64,000 bases of DNA from Craspedostauros australis (GCA_026770025.1 JAMXDE010000073.1:103890-167889); one strand, 5' to 3'; positions 1 through 10,149 are shown, numbered from the stretch's first letter. The notes: generated from the sequence alone by a model not told the origin. Made by a program: numbers and translations.

Positions 1-1165
1 CGTTGGTACCTCCTGGGCCTCCGGCGGTCGTTTCGGGGGCGAAGGTTACTACCTTGGCGCCGGTTGGGTTGCGGTTGTAATCGCCGATCGTCGCAGGGTC
101 TACGTTGGGGAAGAGTCGGTTCCGTCCTGTGGGGCCGCGGTTGTCGGGTACGTTCACGGTTTCGTCGTTACCAGGGCGTTGGTCGTAGTCAGTGCCTGGT
201 TCGGTGTCTTCGTTGGGCGGAGTGGTACCGCGGGTGTCGATGATCACTGGTGACGTGTTTTGTGATCCTTGCTTGGCGATGCTGGAGAGTTGGGTTTCGT
301 TCTGGAAGTTGGGTGGGGTACGGTGCGGGGTATTCCCACCGAGCATGAGGGAGAGCCCAGATGGGGTTCCTCCTTGGTGGCTGTCGTTGTCGCGTCCGGT
401 TCTATGGGTAGATGCTTCTGACCCAGAAGAGATGCTGGTCGCGGATGCGTTGGAGAGTGCCTTCTTGTGTTCTCCAATGGCATCCAACCACGCTTTGTGG
501 TGGTGGCGTTTGCCGCACCTTTCGGAACGGCAGAAGTCTGCCATGGCTTTGGCGGTGGTGGCCGTGTCGGCGAACATCGCGTCAAGGGTGGATTCGAGGG
601 TGGATTCCTCCTCCACTTCGATGGATCTGACCCATTCTCCGATGTGATAGATGAGGAGTCCTGTCTCGTAGTTCCTTGCTACGTCGTCCGGGTGCTTGAG
701 GTTGAACATGACTAATGCCGGGTCCATGTCGGTAGCCTCTTCGTGGATGGTGATCAACAGTTGGGAGATGGTCTTCTCTTCTGCGAGGGTCTTGGTTGGG
801 AAGAGATCAAAGATCATGGCGGTTTCGATGCTGATCCGAAACTCCTGTCCGAGTTCCGTGAACGCGTTCCAGGTAGTCTTGTGGACGTGGCGCACGATTT
901 CGGTTTCGTTGGTTCTTTCCTTTCGGTTCCATGCATCCACGATGATGGGGTGTCGGAAGGTGACCTCGATGAAGTCGACTCCGATGTCCACGAAGGAGAG
1001 CGAAGACGGCCCAGTCGTGGGGTAGCCTGGCGTGCCATCAAGGATGGCAGAGAGGCTTGGGTCCTTCGGGTCCGCGGGAAGGGCCTCGAAGGCTTCGGTC
1101 CTGTCTCCTGGGCTCCTCTTGGGAGGTGGCCGGTTGGAGTCTTGGAGGCGTTGGGTGACTGTCAT
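1..1165 (-). CDS. Copia-B gag-pol polyprotein, N-terminal part (incomplete)
   Basis: The first ATG after the primer-binding site (1165) opens a frame with no stop down to the window edge, about 388 codons. It begins MTVTQRLQ and corresponds residue by residue to the start of the right-hand copy at 54244 (MTVTNRLQ), with scattered substitutions. This stretch is the N-terminal gag region: an acidic, helix-rich segment followed by a hydrophilic linker rich in Asn, Pro, Thr and Gly. No enzymatic domain is reached. The structural protein is expected to form the cytoplasmic particle that packages element RNA. The open frame suggests a fairly young insertion. The rest of the element cannot be assessed. 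Confidence 0.75.
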   Translation of the reverse strand, partial: MTVTQRLQDSNRPPPKRSPGDRTEAFEALPADPKDPSLSAILDGTPGYPTTGPSSLSFVDIGVDFIEVTFRHPIIVDAWNRKERTNETEIVRHVHKTTWNAFTELGQEFRISIETAMIFDLFPTKTLAEEKTISQLLITIHEEATDMDPALVMFNLKHPDDVARNYETGLLIYHIGEWVRSIEVEEESTLESTLDAMFADTATTAKAMADFCRSERCGKRHHHKAWLDAIGEHKKALSNASATSISSGSEASTHRTGRDNDSHQGGTPSGLSLMLGGNTPHRTPPNFQNETQLSSIAKQGSQNTSPVIIDTRGTTPPNEDTEPGTDYDQRPGNDETVNVPDNRGPTGRNRLFPNVDPATIGDYNRNPTGAKVVTFAPETTAGGPGGTN

Positions 1166-1198
1166 CTTGCAGAGGTCTAAGAGCTTGACAATCTTTTG

Positions 1199-1210
1199 CG
1201 ACTGTTAATC
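1199..1210 (-). promoter_or_regulatory. Primer-binding site of left Copia-B, half-tRNA-Asn type
   Basis: The plus strand reads CGACTGTTAATC directly next to the LTR. CTGTTAA is the anticodon loop of tRNA-Asn(GUU), so the primer would be a tRNA fragment ending just after the anticodon loop, as known for Drosophila copia with initiator tRNA-Met. Loop match seen; primer use inferred. Confidence 0.65.
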
Positions 1211-1738
1211 TAATAGAGCCCAAACGTAATGGCTGTTGTCTTGTTGGCTGTTCTTTAGCTGTAGGCAGAGGCTTGACTGGCAAGCGATCCGGACGAGAGT
1301 CTTCTGTTCCACAAGTAGTCAATTTAGAATACTGGTAGATGGTGAAGAAACGTGCGGATTATGAGATTAGTGCTATGGTTCTTCTCTTCGATGGGAATCT
1401 CCTGTGGTGTCCTGGTTGACAGTGCATATGGGTTGTGTAGCCCGAGTACCGTGGGTCGAGATCCGTCGTCTGGGTTCTGTGAGAGACAATGGGCGATGAT
1501 GATCGTTGTTGTGGCTTTGGTTCCGTGCGTCGGTGTTTTGGCGATAGCGGGTGTCAGAAGCTTGGTTATCGGAACCCCATTGGTTCCTTGACACGAATTC
1601 CGAAGATCCGCTTCAAGGTTCTGGATCTGTCTCCAAACGTGGGGTTCGGCGAAGTGTCCGTTCGATCTACTGGAATACTGACGAGTCGGATGATTCGTAG
1701 TCTCTCTCGCTAAGGTGGTTACTAGTTTAGCTCTATTA
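1211..1738 (-). repeat. 5' LTR of left Copia-B (528 bp)
   Basis: Bounded by the 9-bp inverted ends TAATAGAGC and GCTCTATTA. It matches the LTR at 53671-54198 in length and sequence with scattered differences. The ends are TA...TA, not the usual TG...CA. Confidence 0.85.
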
Positions 1739-1870
1739 GCTCGTCAAGCTCTCTGGATGCTTGGACTGGGCTGGCTCGTCGGTTCTTGTCTTTCCGCCAC
1801 ACTGGCACTGGTCGCTTCGAAGATTGGAATGGATGGTGGCCCCGGAATTTGTTGCTTCAACAACGAGTGA
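1739..1870 (+). pseudogene. ORF-A remnant, C-terminal 43 residues
   Basis: The frame runs from the Copia-B junction to a TGA at 1868 and matches the last 43 residues of ORF-A at 24479-25177 and 44076-44774. It contains the hydrophobic segment LGLGWLVGSCLSATLALVA. Everything upstream was displaced by the Copia-B insertion. No start remains. Confidence 0.8.
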
Positions 1871-2419
1871 TCGCTCCTCCTGGGGCTTGGCAAGGGGCTT
1901 GACTGCAGTGTTGGCGCAATGGCGGAAGTGCAACTCCGGGAAAGATGAAAACGATAGCGTGATACGGGACGGTTGATAGAACCGCGCAGCAACCATGCTC
2001 CTCGCGGCTTCTCATCATTTCCCTCTGCCTTGTTCGCCATGTACTCTTCGTGGATGGTCTCTTCCAGAAACTTGGATCGGCTGGCATCGGCACTGTCGCT
2101 TTGGATCTGTTTGGCAGTGTGACTTGGAGTAGAATGCTCTGTGTGCGAATCCGGCGGCACGGTGACGACCGCACGGCTTGTGAAAATGGTGCTGCCATGT
2201 GTCCATTGTCTGCGCAATGAACCAACAACGATGCTCATGGCAGAGTGCGGATGGAACCACAGACGTCCAATCTGCTTGGGAATGGCATCGGCAACATCCC
2301 TGTGTGCGTTTGTACTGTAGAGAGCGGACCGGACAAGTCGTAGACAAGGAGGAGGCAGCATGGGAGCAGTATCCAGGCCTTCGATCTCTTCAAACATCTG
2401 GTCACTTCATCACAGCATT
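1871..2419. other. Convergent spacer between ORF-A and the BTB gene, U1
   Basis: About 550 bp with several overlapping open frames on both strands but none clearly favoured. The equivalent stretch in U4 carries a 28-bp insertion that shifts every frame, which argues that it is non-coding. It probably holds the 3' UTRs of two genes that point at each other. The same stretch recurs at 13204-13752, 25178-25614 plus 34063-34158 (split by the LINE), and 44775-45351. Confidence 0.5.
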
Positions 2420-3244
2420 CTATTGGACACGCAGATATAGTACTGTGCCCTCATCCTCATCTACAACCTTGTACAGGTCCATCATGAACATACAACTGTA
2501 CTCGTCATCAATACCATCACTCTTGGCTCTCCCACTGCAAAACACCTGGATCCCCGTCATCAATTGGGGTTGTAGAATCAGTTTGCTTAAATCTAGATGA
2601 GTGAACATATCTTTCTCACTTTCAGCTGCCATTCTCATTGCTGTATCGTTCGACACCACGCAGTTGTGTTGATCAGCGAATATCAACATATCTATCATGG
2701 TGTCCTCTGTGAGATGCTTGTGGGCCAACTCTGCTTCAAGAACAAGCTTGAGTAGCCAGAAGCCGAATTCGTTGGCCACAAGGATCAGCTGTTGCCGATC
2801 GTCCTGCCCAGTGAGGATGGGAGTTGGCTCGTGAGAGGCGTCTACATCGTGGTGAGCGTTGGTGTGAGCGCCAACATGAGTGCCAGTGTGAGCAGCAGCG
2901 TTGTCACGAGCACTGTCATTGAAGGATATCTTGGCTGTGTAGATGCATTGGAGGACGTATCGGATGTGTTTTGGTTGAAGATTGGGAAGAGGGATGGTTG
3001 TTTGGATGGGTTCAGTTCCATCGTGAGCGTCATCATTCGCGTGGCGATGTTAGATTCCGGAGTTGCTCAGTGTCTCAATGGATGGGAGTGTGATGATGAG
3101 GGCTTGGGCGTTTGCCTTGGTTAGTTGTTGTTGGTCGCCCTGTCCACACAAGAAGATGGTGTCTGTCCTGTCCTCGGTTTGGAAGGATATGGTCGATCTT
3201 CTCCAATGTTGATGTTGGTCCTCTTGTTGCTGCTGTGTTTGTGT
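2420..3244 (-). pseudogene. BTB half of ankyrin-BTB gene, U1 (nonsense)
   Basis: C-terminal half of an ankyrin-BTB protein, a class that usually acts as a substrate adaptor for Cullin-3 ubiquitin ligases or as an oligomerising scaffold. The C-terminal part shows the helical BTB signature (FGFWLLKLVLEAELAHKHL, then DMLIFADQHNCVV). A TAA at 3050-3052 interrupts the frame; U2 and U4 have sense codons there, while U3 shares the stop. No ATG begins this frame, so it is probably read as a downstream exon, or after a frame change, from the ankyrin part, which overlaps it in another frame. The 5' limit given is where the frame opens. The BTB assignment is from pattern recognition, not a profile search. 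Confidence 0.6.
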
Positions 3245-3672
3245 TCATTCTCTTGCTCCTTTCGCTTCAACTGCTGTCCCAACTGTTCTTGTGGTTGTTC
3301 ATTTGCTTGTTCGTTTTGTTGTAAGCGTTGCTGCAGTTGTTGCAGTTGTGGGTGAGCTGAAGGCGAAAGTCCTCTGATGAGGGACTCGATACACTCCAGT
3401 TGGCCCTTGCGGCATGCCAAATGAAGGGGAGTCCAACCATTGTAGTTTCGGCAATTGATGTTTGCCCCACATGATTCGATGAGGTACTCGATACACTCCA
3501 GCTTGCCTCTGTAGCATGCCCCATGAAGGGGAGTCCAACCATACCTGTCTGTAACCTTGTTGGCATCAACTCCTTCATTCTGTGTCTTGTTCTGTTTCTT
3601 CCATTCCTTCAACACCGACAAGTCACCTGTCCTGGCAGCACCAATGAGTTGTTGGTTCGTAACATACTGCAT
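3121..3672 (-). CDS. Ankyrin-repeat half of ankyrin-BTB gene, U1 (2 repeats)
   Basis: 183 residues. An N-terminal capping helix pair (residues about 6-40, with AARTGDLSVLKEWKKQ) is followed by two ankyrin repeats (about 44-77 and 78-103; TPLHGAC and TPLHLAC cores, LECIEYLIESCGANINC consensus) and a Gln-rich linker. The ATG at 3672 is preferred because the 7-bp minisatellite just upstream changes length between U1 and U3 and shifts the upstream frame, as expected for a 5' UTR. The frame ends at a TAA inside the start of the BTB-coding stretch, so this stop is probably intronic or passed by a frame change. Nearly identical to the U3 copy. Ankyrin repeats bind protein partners; the partner here is unknown. 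Confidence 0.7.
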   Translation of the reverse strand: MQYVTNQQLIGAARTGDLSVLKEWKKQNKTQNEGVDANKVTDRYGWTPLHGACYRGKLECIEYLIESCGANINCRNYNGWTPLHLACRKGQLECIESLIRGLSPSAHPQLQQLQQRLQQNEQANEQPQEQLGQQLKRKEQENEHKHSSNKRTNINIGEDRPYPSKPRTGQTPSSCVDRATNNN

Positions 3673-3705
3673 TTCGAGAGGATGGTCGATGGTTGCTGGA
3701 CGATA

Positions 3706-3740
3706 GACGTTGGACGTTGGACGTTGGACGTTGGACGTTG
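3706..3740. repeat. 7-bp minisatellite (GACGTTG) x5 upstream of the ankyrin gene
   Basis: Five perfect copies in U1 against four in U3 (35445-35472). U2 and U4 carry degenerate versions (around 15242-15270 and 46738-46768). It lies just 5' of the presumed ATG on the minus strand. Confidence 0.85.
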
Positions 3741-4279
3741 AGGTTGGATTGACTGTCGAGGAAGTGTGGAGTTCGAGCAACCCATGACATGTGTGTTGTT
3801 GATGTGCTCGATTGTGGGGTTGAGCAGTGTGTGCGGTTGCCTCGTTTCAATGTTCTCCCGTTTCTCTCCTCGTTTCTCTGTTTGTCTACTTCTTGATCGC
3901 ACCCTGGTTTGGGAGAGGGCACCAGCGCTGTCCGGAGAGTGCGGATCCTTCCTTTTGCTGACTACGAACTGGCGCACACAACAACGAGAAGAAGGAACAG
4001 AACACGACACACGCCCCACAAGATCGCCGTTGCGAACACGAGAACACCACAAATGGGAATCGTGGATTCTCGCTTCACCACTTTTGCGCGTGCTGAGATG
4101 TTCCCAATTTCACGAATTCTGTGTGTCAATGAAGTACTTTATTAGCTTCTTTCATGAGAAGGACACGTCAGAAAGGCGTTCAAATGAGATCTCTGATCGT
4201 CAACTCGAAACAACCACGAAAGTGATGATGACGCCAACAGCGATGATGTGATGGAGGGAGCACCAAGATGATCACAATC
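3741..4279. other. 5' region of ankyrin-BTB gene, U1
   Basis: About 540 bp between the ankyrin ATG and the 3' end of the host gene upstream, both on the minus strand. It must hold the ankyrin promoter and the host gene's 3' UTR. I see no conserved frame: minus-strand ORFs here start at non-ATG codons and differ in frame between units. Equivalent stretches are 15271-16414 (with the TIR element), 35473-36011 and 46769-47299. Confidence 0.5.
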
Positions 4280-4465
4280 TCAATTGCAACCATCGCACGT
4301 CACGATGTACGCGTATCCCCCAAGGAGTCCAATCGGCAACATGGTTGCCTGAGAACCGCACATGGGATATGCGCGATGTGTTGTACTACTACGAGTACGC
4401 ATGAAGGCGGTGGATTGAACGATCGTGTTCCCAACAGGTTTGACCAGCAAGTCATTGGTGCTCCT
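4280..4465 (-). pseudogene. Interrupted host gene, 3' fragment, U1
   Basis: 61 codons ending in a stop, starting exactly at the Copia-A LTR edge with RSTNDLLVKPVGNTIVQ and ending with a hydrophobic stretch (MLPIGLLGGYAYIVTCDGCN). It is well conserved in all four units. The matching 5' fragment lies on the other side of the element at 10315-10464 in the same phase. Product not recognised; the C-terminus could be a membrane anchor. Joining the two parts is an inference from phase and strand. Confidence 0.55.
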
Positions 4466-4630
4466 TGTCAAAGTGCACAAGTAACTACTGTAGACGTATT
4501 GGCCCGTTGTTGCGTGCCCTGGTCGGAGCTCTTGTTCTTTTATTGTGAGTTGTCCGAAGACAAACCCCCGACCAGTATTTGTGACTAATATGATTAGTAA
4601 AGAGGTAAGAAGGTACAGAGAAAGTTGTCA
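4466..4630 (-). repeat. 3' LTR of Copia-A U1 (165 bp)
   Basis: Ends TGACA/TGTCA. On the minus strand it holds an ACTAAT-ATTAGT palindrome and an AATAAA polyadenylation signal. The 3' LTR of every unit reads CAATAAAAG where every 5' LTR reads AAATAAAG. The first three bases supply the pol stop codon. Confidence 0.92.
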
Positions 4631-7600
4631 CACCCCTTGATCTCGAGGTAGACCTGGATAGAAGAGAGCGGTGACAAGAAGTGTTAGTTGCGGCCTCGCC
4701 AATGCCTTGGTGAGCATATCAGCGAAGTTGTGGACCGATGGGACGTGTACTGGAACCAGTATCCCGGCGCCGACGGCCTCACGGACTCGATGGAATGAGA
4801 TGGCCACATGCTTCTTTTGCAGCAGGCTGTCTGCGATGGTCGTGTTCGAGATTACCGCATTGTTGTCACAGAATGTGACCGTGGGTGATTTGATGCGTAC
4901 TCCCAGCGATCCGAGCACGTATCGTAGTGCAATGATTTCCTCCGTCACTGATCGCATAGCGTTGAATTCCGCGCCGTACGTTGATGTGGTAACCGATGTT
5001 TGCCTCTTGCTCGTGAAGTACACAGGGGTCCTGCCAAGGAATAGTATGATCCCAGTGTTGGATCGCCATGTGACGAGATTGTGTGCGTGGTCCGCATCGA
5101 CGAATGCATACATAGGCAGTTCCGGGTAAATCGGCTTGGGCGATCGGTCGTCGATGTCCTCTGCTGCCTCAGGATACTCTTCTTTCATTTGCGCCACCAA
5201 CTCTGGGTTGGAAGGCGTCGAGTTGAAGTTGTCGAGTATCATGGGCCTGGAGTCGACTTGTGTTCTGAGCGTGGACTTTCCTTTGAGGTAGCCCCAGATC
5301 TTGAGCGCTCGCACAAGATGTCCTTTTCGTGGTGATGCAGTGAAGCGAGAAAGTGAAGAAGTTGCAAAGGCAACGTCAAAACGTCCAAGTTGAACGACCC
5401 AGTTCAGCATGCCGATATGCTGCTGGAACTGCTGGTGTTCATCAGGTGTTAGTAGTTCGGTATCGTCCGTCTCCGGATGATCCTTGTTGCGCATCGGTAC
5501 TTGCTGTTCGTGCAGCTTGCCATGTTGTCGCTCGACTTTGTCCAGCGCGTTGGCGATGTACTTGTTGCATCCGATGCTCCATTTGCCCTTGGCATTCCTG
5601 GAGTAGTCGTTGCCCAGATAGTATTTGGGTGGTCCAATGTCTTTGATCGTGTAGACTTGTTGGATGGACTTCATGTATTGATCGGGATCCTTGGCCACGA
5701 TCTTGAAGTCGTCGACATGCGTGCAGATGTAATCGTAGCCAGTGTCGTCTCTGATCTTGATCCATACATCTTGGTTGTGACGTGATGGGGAGAACCCCAT
5801 GGATGAGAGTGTGTTCGCGAAGTGAGCGTGGAATCGTTGTGCACTCGATCTGAGTCCATACAGCGCCTTCTTGAGTACGATTGTTTGGCCCTCACGGTGG
5901 TCGAATTCCTTTCCGGCTCTCGCGTAGATTTTCTCGTTGGTGTATGCGTTGACGAATGCATTGCCCACATCGCCGCATAACTGCTTCAGCTTGTTGGCGT
6001 CCGCGATGACGTCGAGTATCCAAACACTGGTGGACTTCACTGTGGACGAGTATACTCTGATGTTGTCAGCGAGTTCGATGAGATGACCTCCGGCGACCAG
6101 ACGCCCCTTGCGTTGCAGATCTTGTTTGACTGTGAAGATTAGCCGTAGCTTTGTGCTCTGGTAGTCCGAGGAAGGTTGATGAGTGGATGGGTGAAATTCG
6201 AAGCAGTTGAGCTCGATGAGAGCATCGATCTCCTTCTTGGCTGCGTCGCGCCAAAGTGTATCTCCATTCGCTTTGTCGAGTTGGAGTGCGTGCTTCATGT
6301 TGCATGGCACTTCCACTCCGTACTGGAACACGGTGGCAAAGAAGTAATTCTTTGGTTTCTTCTTCCCTGACCGTATGCGTCTCAGTATGGATATGTTGTC
6401 GTCGTCATCAATTGTGAATTGGTGCGTGCGCTCGATGCGTTGCATGCGTCGTCGGATCGCTCGCACGGCGTGCTTTGCCCATTTCAGCATTGTTGTCGAT
6501 TGCCGATTGTGTCGGTCATGCCGTTTCGGTTCGTTCGCGATGATGTATCTCGCTACGATCTCAGGATGGTCTGCCCTCAGGATGTCGTATCTGAACCATT
6601 GTGTCTCGTCGTTGTCCCATTTCACGTTGAGATGAAGATGTCCGTCTCTGAATGAATGGCCTGCGACAGATGTGATGGCTGGATCGTTCATTTCGTCTTT
6701 TGTGATCTGATTCTGGAACATTTCGTCATGCTCGCGCTCAGCCAGAGTGTCGATACGCCCCTGAATCCGCTGCTTGGGTGGATCTGGGATCCTCACCGGC
6801 TCGTAGTCATCGGATTCGTCCGAGATGTTGCCAGTGGAGCGATCATCGTCCCCGTCGTCGTCGGATATTGCGCCCGTGGGCCCGCTGTCGCGGTCGTCGT
6901 TGTCGTCGGCGACGACATTTGGCTGACCAAACCATCAGTCTTGATTGGGAGTGCTGTTTTCATTTACCGCGACGCCCCTGACCTCCGGTGGTCCTGTTTC
7001 AGGAATGCGAGCTGCCGCCCCTGACCGCACGGCAATTGCGTCGATGGCCTCTCGGACCTGTCGAGCAAGCTGCGCCAGCATAGTCTTGGTTCGCGCCCGC
7101 TGTCCCGATTCGCCATTGGTTTGATAGTGTATCAGATCGAGGCGTGCGATTCGTTGCACTTCCTCGTCGGTAATGCGCGGTGCACTTGCGTCGTCCGCGA
7201 TTCGTGGTTTTACGATGTTGCGCACCAGGGCCGTGCCCTTGGTTACGTCTTCGCCTTTTGGCGACCAAATGTAATAGGTGAAAGGGTCCCCATGGTCCCA
7301 TGCAATCCCCAAGAAATGCCCAGGCTTGAATGGATGGTGCGGGAACTTCGTCATCGGCTCGAAATACCAGATTGGCTGAAAGAACGTGAATCGGAACATG
7401 GAGATGTCCGGTGTGTTGCCTCGCAACATCTCGATTGGGGTGCGCCATTGAATGCTTTCTTTGGCCGTGTAGTTCCACACGTTGATAGCATGCTGCACTG
7501 CGTGACACCAAAATGTGAGTGGTGCAGTCGTGGCCCAGAGCATCTGATACGCGTGTCGCTTGATGTTCCCGATGGCTCGCTCTGCGCGGTTCTGGTTCTG

Positions 7601-8707
7601 GTTCATTGGAGCGGTGAAGGAGTGCTTGATCATGTACCTTGTGGTTACAGCCTTCCATGCCTTACCGGCTTGGACTTGCGAGTTGTCCGAGATGAGTAGA
7701 TCCGGTGCCCCGACCTGCACAATGAATTCCGTCAGCGCCCCTGGCGCCATCGCCTCCCTTCAGAGCGGCTTGGCCCAGATGAACTTGGATTCGCTGTGTG
7801 TGAAGAGTTGGATGCATCGGTATTGTCGGATGGATGGGACCGTGGAGAAAAATGGACCTGTGTCCACCCTTCCCTTGATTCGGTGTGGTTGCAACGCACC
7901 TGCTTGCTGTGCTCGATACTGCCTTGGGATGAGTCTTGACTCGGCCTCGATGGGTGTGTCGGCCAGCTGGGTGGATGCTTCCTTGGTCTTCGCCACCACT
8001 TGTGGTGGGAGATGTTGGAATACTTTGTCGAAGTCGACATGTGTGTGGGATCGCCTGAGGCGTCGGTGCCTGTCGCAAATCGTGATGTGCGCGGCTTGGG
8101 TGAGCTCGTGAGCTGTTGGTCTGCGGATTGGGATGCGTAGGGTATTGCCGTCATGGTTCGCCAGTGGGATGCTGATGTCGCCAGACGATATCCGTTTCTG
8201 CCCGTCATGTTGTCGAAGTCTGTCGTATACGCGTACTCCGGAGGCTCGCATGTGGTGCGTGTTGAATAGCGACTCCATCTGCCGTGGATGCTTGTCGAGA
8301 GCCACGAAGAACGCCTTGATGAGAATCACTCCGCCTTGCGGCGAATCGTATGCTGCCACTGCGTCAACCATTGCAAACGCTTCGACCGGTGAATCCACGG
8401 TCGCGCCGCGAGCGTGGAACTTCTGCGGATGCTGTCGGGTCACTTCCCATCCAGACTCGTGTACAATGTTGCCGTCCGCCCCTGAGTCTAGAATGATATA
8501 GCCGTGGCTACTATTCGTTACTCTTGCCCGTCGAATCGTGTGCTCTGTATGTGGGTGGGTTGTGCTGTGACGCGACACTTGTAGCGTATCCGGGGCCCTG
8601 GCCGCCGGCTTACTCTCCGCAGTATCACTCTCCAGTTTGGTATTCTCCCGATCCTTGATACGAATGCTGACTCCCAATTGACGGCGTGTGACGGCCGCCG
8701 GTGGTTG
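4628..8707 (-). pseudogene. Copia-A pol, U1: protease, integrase, RT, RNase H (two nonsense codons)
   Basis: Single frame continuous with gag across the gag stop. Domains in order: aspartic protease (LDSGAD, near 8490); integrase with D (VDTGPFF), D (ISDNSQVQAG) and E (NRAERAI), but no HHCC finger that I can find; a chromo-like module (NVKWDNDETQWFRYDIL); reverse transcriptase with GDVGNAF and the THVDDF catalytic box; RNase H (AFVDADHAH, STYGAEFNA, CDNNAV) and the usual ADMLTKAL end. It copies element RNA into DNA and integrates it. A TGA at 7760-7762 (CGA in U3 and U4) splits integrase, and a TGA at 6935-6937 (CAA elsewhere) splits the region after it. The normal stop is the TGA that begins the 3' LTR. 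Confidence 0.88.
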
Positions 8708-8710
8708 TTA
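8702..8710 (-). promoter_or_regulatory. Gag-pol stop-readthrough context (TAA CAA CCA)
   Basis: The gag stop is followed by CAA CCA, which fits the CAR-YYA context known to promote readthrough in tobamovirus-type signals. The frame stays open on both sides. Counterparts: U2 20837-20845 (TAA), U3 40435-40443 (TGA), U4 51720-51728 (TAA). Readthrough is inferred. Confidence 0.6.
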
Positions 8711-10096
8711 GGTACTGTTGTCACACGGTCCGTACTTCTTGACACGATCGGTCTTGTTGCCGAATCTCGCGCGCTTGTTGGACTTGCGCTGAGCTTGTTG
8801 CTCTTGGGTTTTGGCGAACTCAGCAGGCTTGGCGCGTTTGAGCGCAGCCTCACCCATGAGCTCTCCGGTGCTGCGGAAGTGGCGTGAAGACTCCACCACG
8901 AGCACTTGTGCTGCGGGTGGAAGACTGCGGAACACCACGTCCGGCAGGCGGTAATGGGAGGACTTCTTGCGGTCGCCGGATGCCTTGTCGAATGATTGCT
9001 TGCGGTCGGGACGACTGTCCTTCTGGTGCATGCGTCGGCTGCGTCCTGGGGACTTGTCGAGGTCGGCGTTGGCGAGGATCTTGTCATGGCGCATGAGCGT
9101 CTCGCGGACCCAGGAGAAGGACTCCTTGGTCTGCTGTAGGCTTGTGATCACGCTGGCAAATCGCTCGTCGCGGATGCTGCGGAAAAACCTTGCGATCTTC
9201 TCCTGATCGTTCATTGGCTTGCCATTGTCCTCGATTGCATGGAGGGACATCGAGAAGTCGTTGACGAAAGTCCCAAAGGAACCGTTGCCAGAGTATATGA
9301 GCTTGGAGAGTCTTGCCTCCTCCTCTGCCACGATGCCGGCCTGATTCTCGGCGGACTCGTAGATGCGAATGAGAGATTGGAAGGCGGCGTGGCCGCTGGG
9401 TTCCTCTGCTGTGACAATGTACTGCGCGTCTCCCTTGCAGGTTTTGGAGCGGAGCACTGCGTAGAACTGAGCGTCCACTGATGCGCGGTAGTGCGATGGT
9501 TTCTCTTGCAGCATGTAGTCCGCGAATTTGGAGGTGACCAGCTGCCGCATGAAGTCCGTCTTCCATTGGTACCACTCGATGTTGAGACTGCTGAATGTCT
9601 CAGCCTCCGGCATGGTGATCTTATCGTATTTCCATCCGGTTGGCGTTGATGGTGATCGACTAAGTTCCTGCTGGCGCCGTGGCGAATGTACCACGACCTC
9701 ACAGCTTGCAGCCTCAGTGAGTTTGCGGCTTGCTGCCTTCATATCCGCCTCCAATTGGAGCTGGATGGCTTTGAGCGCGACGGGAGTCTCGATGGAGGGC
9801 ACTGTGTACCCAGAGGACTTGATGAACTTGTCGATTGCGTCCCAGTCAGTAGCTTGATCAACCTGGCGCTCCTTGGCGAAGGCGAAGATGCGGAGGATGT
9901 TCTCAATGTTGATTGAGGTGAGTGTTGGCGAAAGAGACAGCACCTGGATGATGTTCTTCTCCGGACTCTGGATGGCGCGTTCGATCCTGCCAAGCTTCTT
10001 GCGGATGAACTCCATGTCATCGTCTTCGAGCTCAACAAGCTCAATGAGCTCCTTGATGACGGTCGTCCAGGTACGGTTGTTGATTGGTCTTGCCAT
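8708..10096 (-). CDS. Copia-A gag, U1 (intact)
   Basis: 462 residues from the first in-frame ATG after the LTR (MARPINNRTW). The other three copies carry nonsense codons in gag, so this is the only intact one. The N-terminal third is helical and acidic (ELIELVELEDDDMEF). The middle part matches the layout of copia capsid (EWYQWKTDFMRQLVTSKF; RLSKLIYSGNGSFGTFVNDF). The C-terminus is strongly basic (KRAKPAEF...KSNKRARFGNK) and probably binds RNA, since no CCHC knuckle is visible. The stop is TAA, followed in frame by pol, so gag would be the main product and gag-pol a readthrough product. Confidence 0.85.
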   Translation of the reverse strand: MARPINNRTWTTVIKELIELVELEDDDMEFIRKKLGRIERAIQSPEKNIIQVLSLSPTLTSINIENILRIFAFAKERQVDQATDWDAIDKFIKSSGYTVPSIETPVALKAIQLQLEADMKAASRKLTEAASCEVVVHSPRRQQELSRSPSTPTGWKYDKITMPEAETFSSLNIEWYQWKTDFMRQLVTSKFADYMLQEKPSHYRASVDAQFYAVLRSKTCKGDAQYIVTAEEPSGHAAFQSLIRIYESAENQAGIVAEEEARLSKLIYSGNGSFGTFVNDFSMSLHAIEDNGKPMNDQEKIARFFRSIRDERFASVITSLQQTKESFSWVRETLMRHDKILANADLDKSPGRSRRMHQKDSRPDRKQSFDKASGDRKKSSHYRLPDVVFRSLPPAAQVLVVESSRHFRSTGELMGEAALKRAKPAEFAKTQEQQAQRKSNKRARFGNKTDRVKKYGPCDNST

Positions 10097-10137
10097 GGTG
10101 GTTGGTATTGTAACGTGATAAGCTTGATGGTAGATCA

Positions 10138-10149
10138 CGACTCTTAATC
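10138..10149 (-). promoter_or_regulatory. Primer-binding site of Copia-A, half-tRNA-Lys type
   Basis: The plus strand reads CGACTCTTAATC immediately before the LTR. CTCTTAA is the anticodon loop of tRNA-Lys(CUU), with the usual GA and TC beside it. The copies at 22273-22284, 41871-41882 and 53156-53167 keep the loop unchanged. This points to priming by a 5' tRNA fragment cut near position 40. Confidence 0.7.

Larger units (their letters stand above)
1..1738 (-). mobile_element. Copia-B (left copy), 5' part of a Ty1/copia LTR retrotransposon running off the left edge
   Basis: Reverse-complement counterpart of the plus-strand element that starts at 53671, closely similar but not identical to it. 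It has the same 528-bp LTR, the same primer-binding site and the same gag start. Because the two copies differ at many bases and sit at different target sites, they are separate insertions and not an assembly palindrome. The LTR end abuts array sequence at 1739 and cuts through ORF-A. Only the 5' LTR and the beginning of gag are in the window. Confidence 0.9.

Noticed and set aside
1-1738. Assembly palindrome with the right end
   Set aside because: Left and right Copia-B copies differ at many positions and join the array at different genes, so they are separate insertions.
1744-2397. 217-residue minus-strand ORF in the convergent spacer
   Set aside because: Competing frames of similar length exist on both strands and U4 has a 28-bp insertion there, so coding is not supported.
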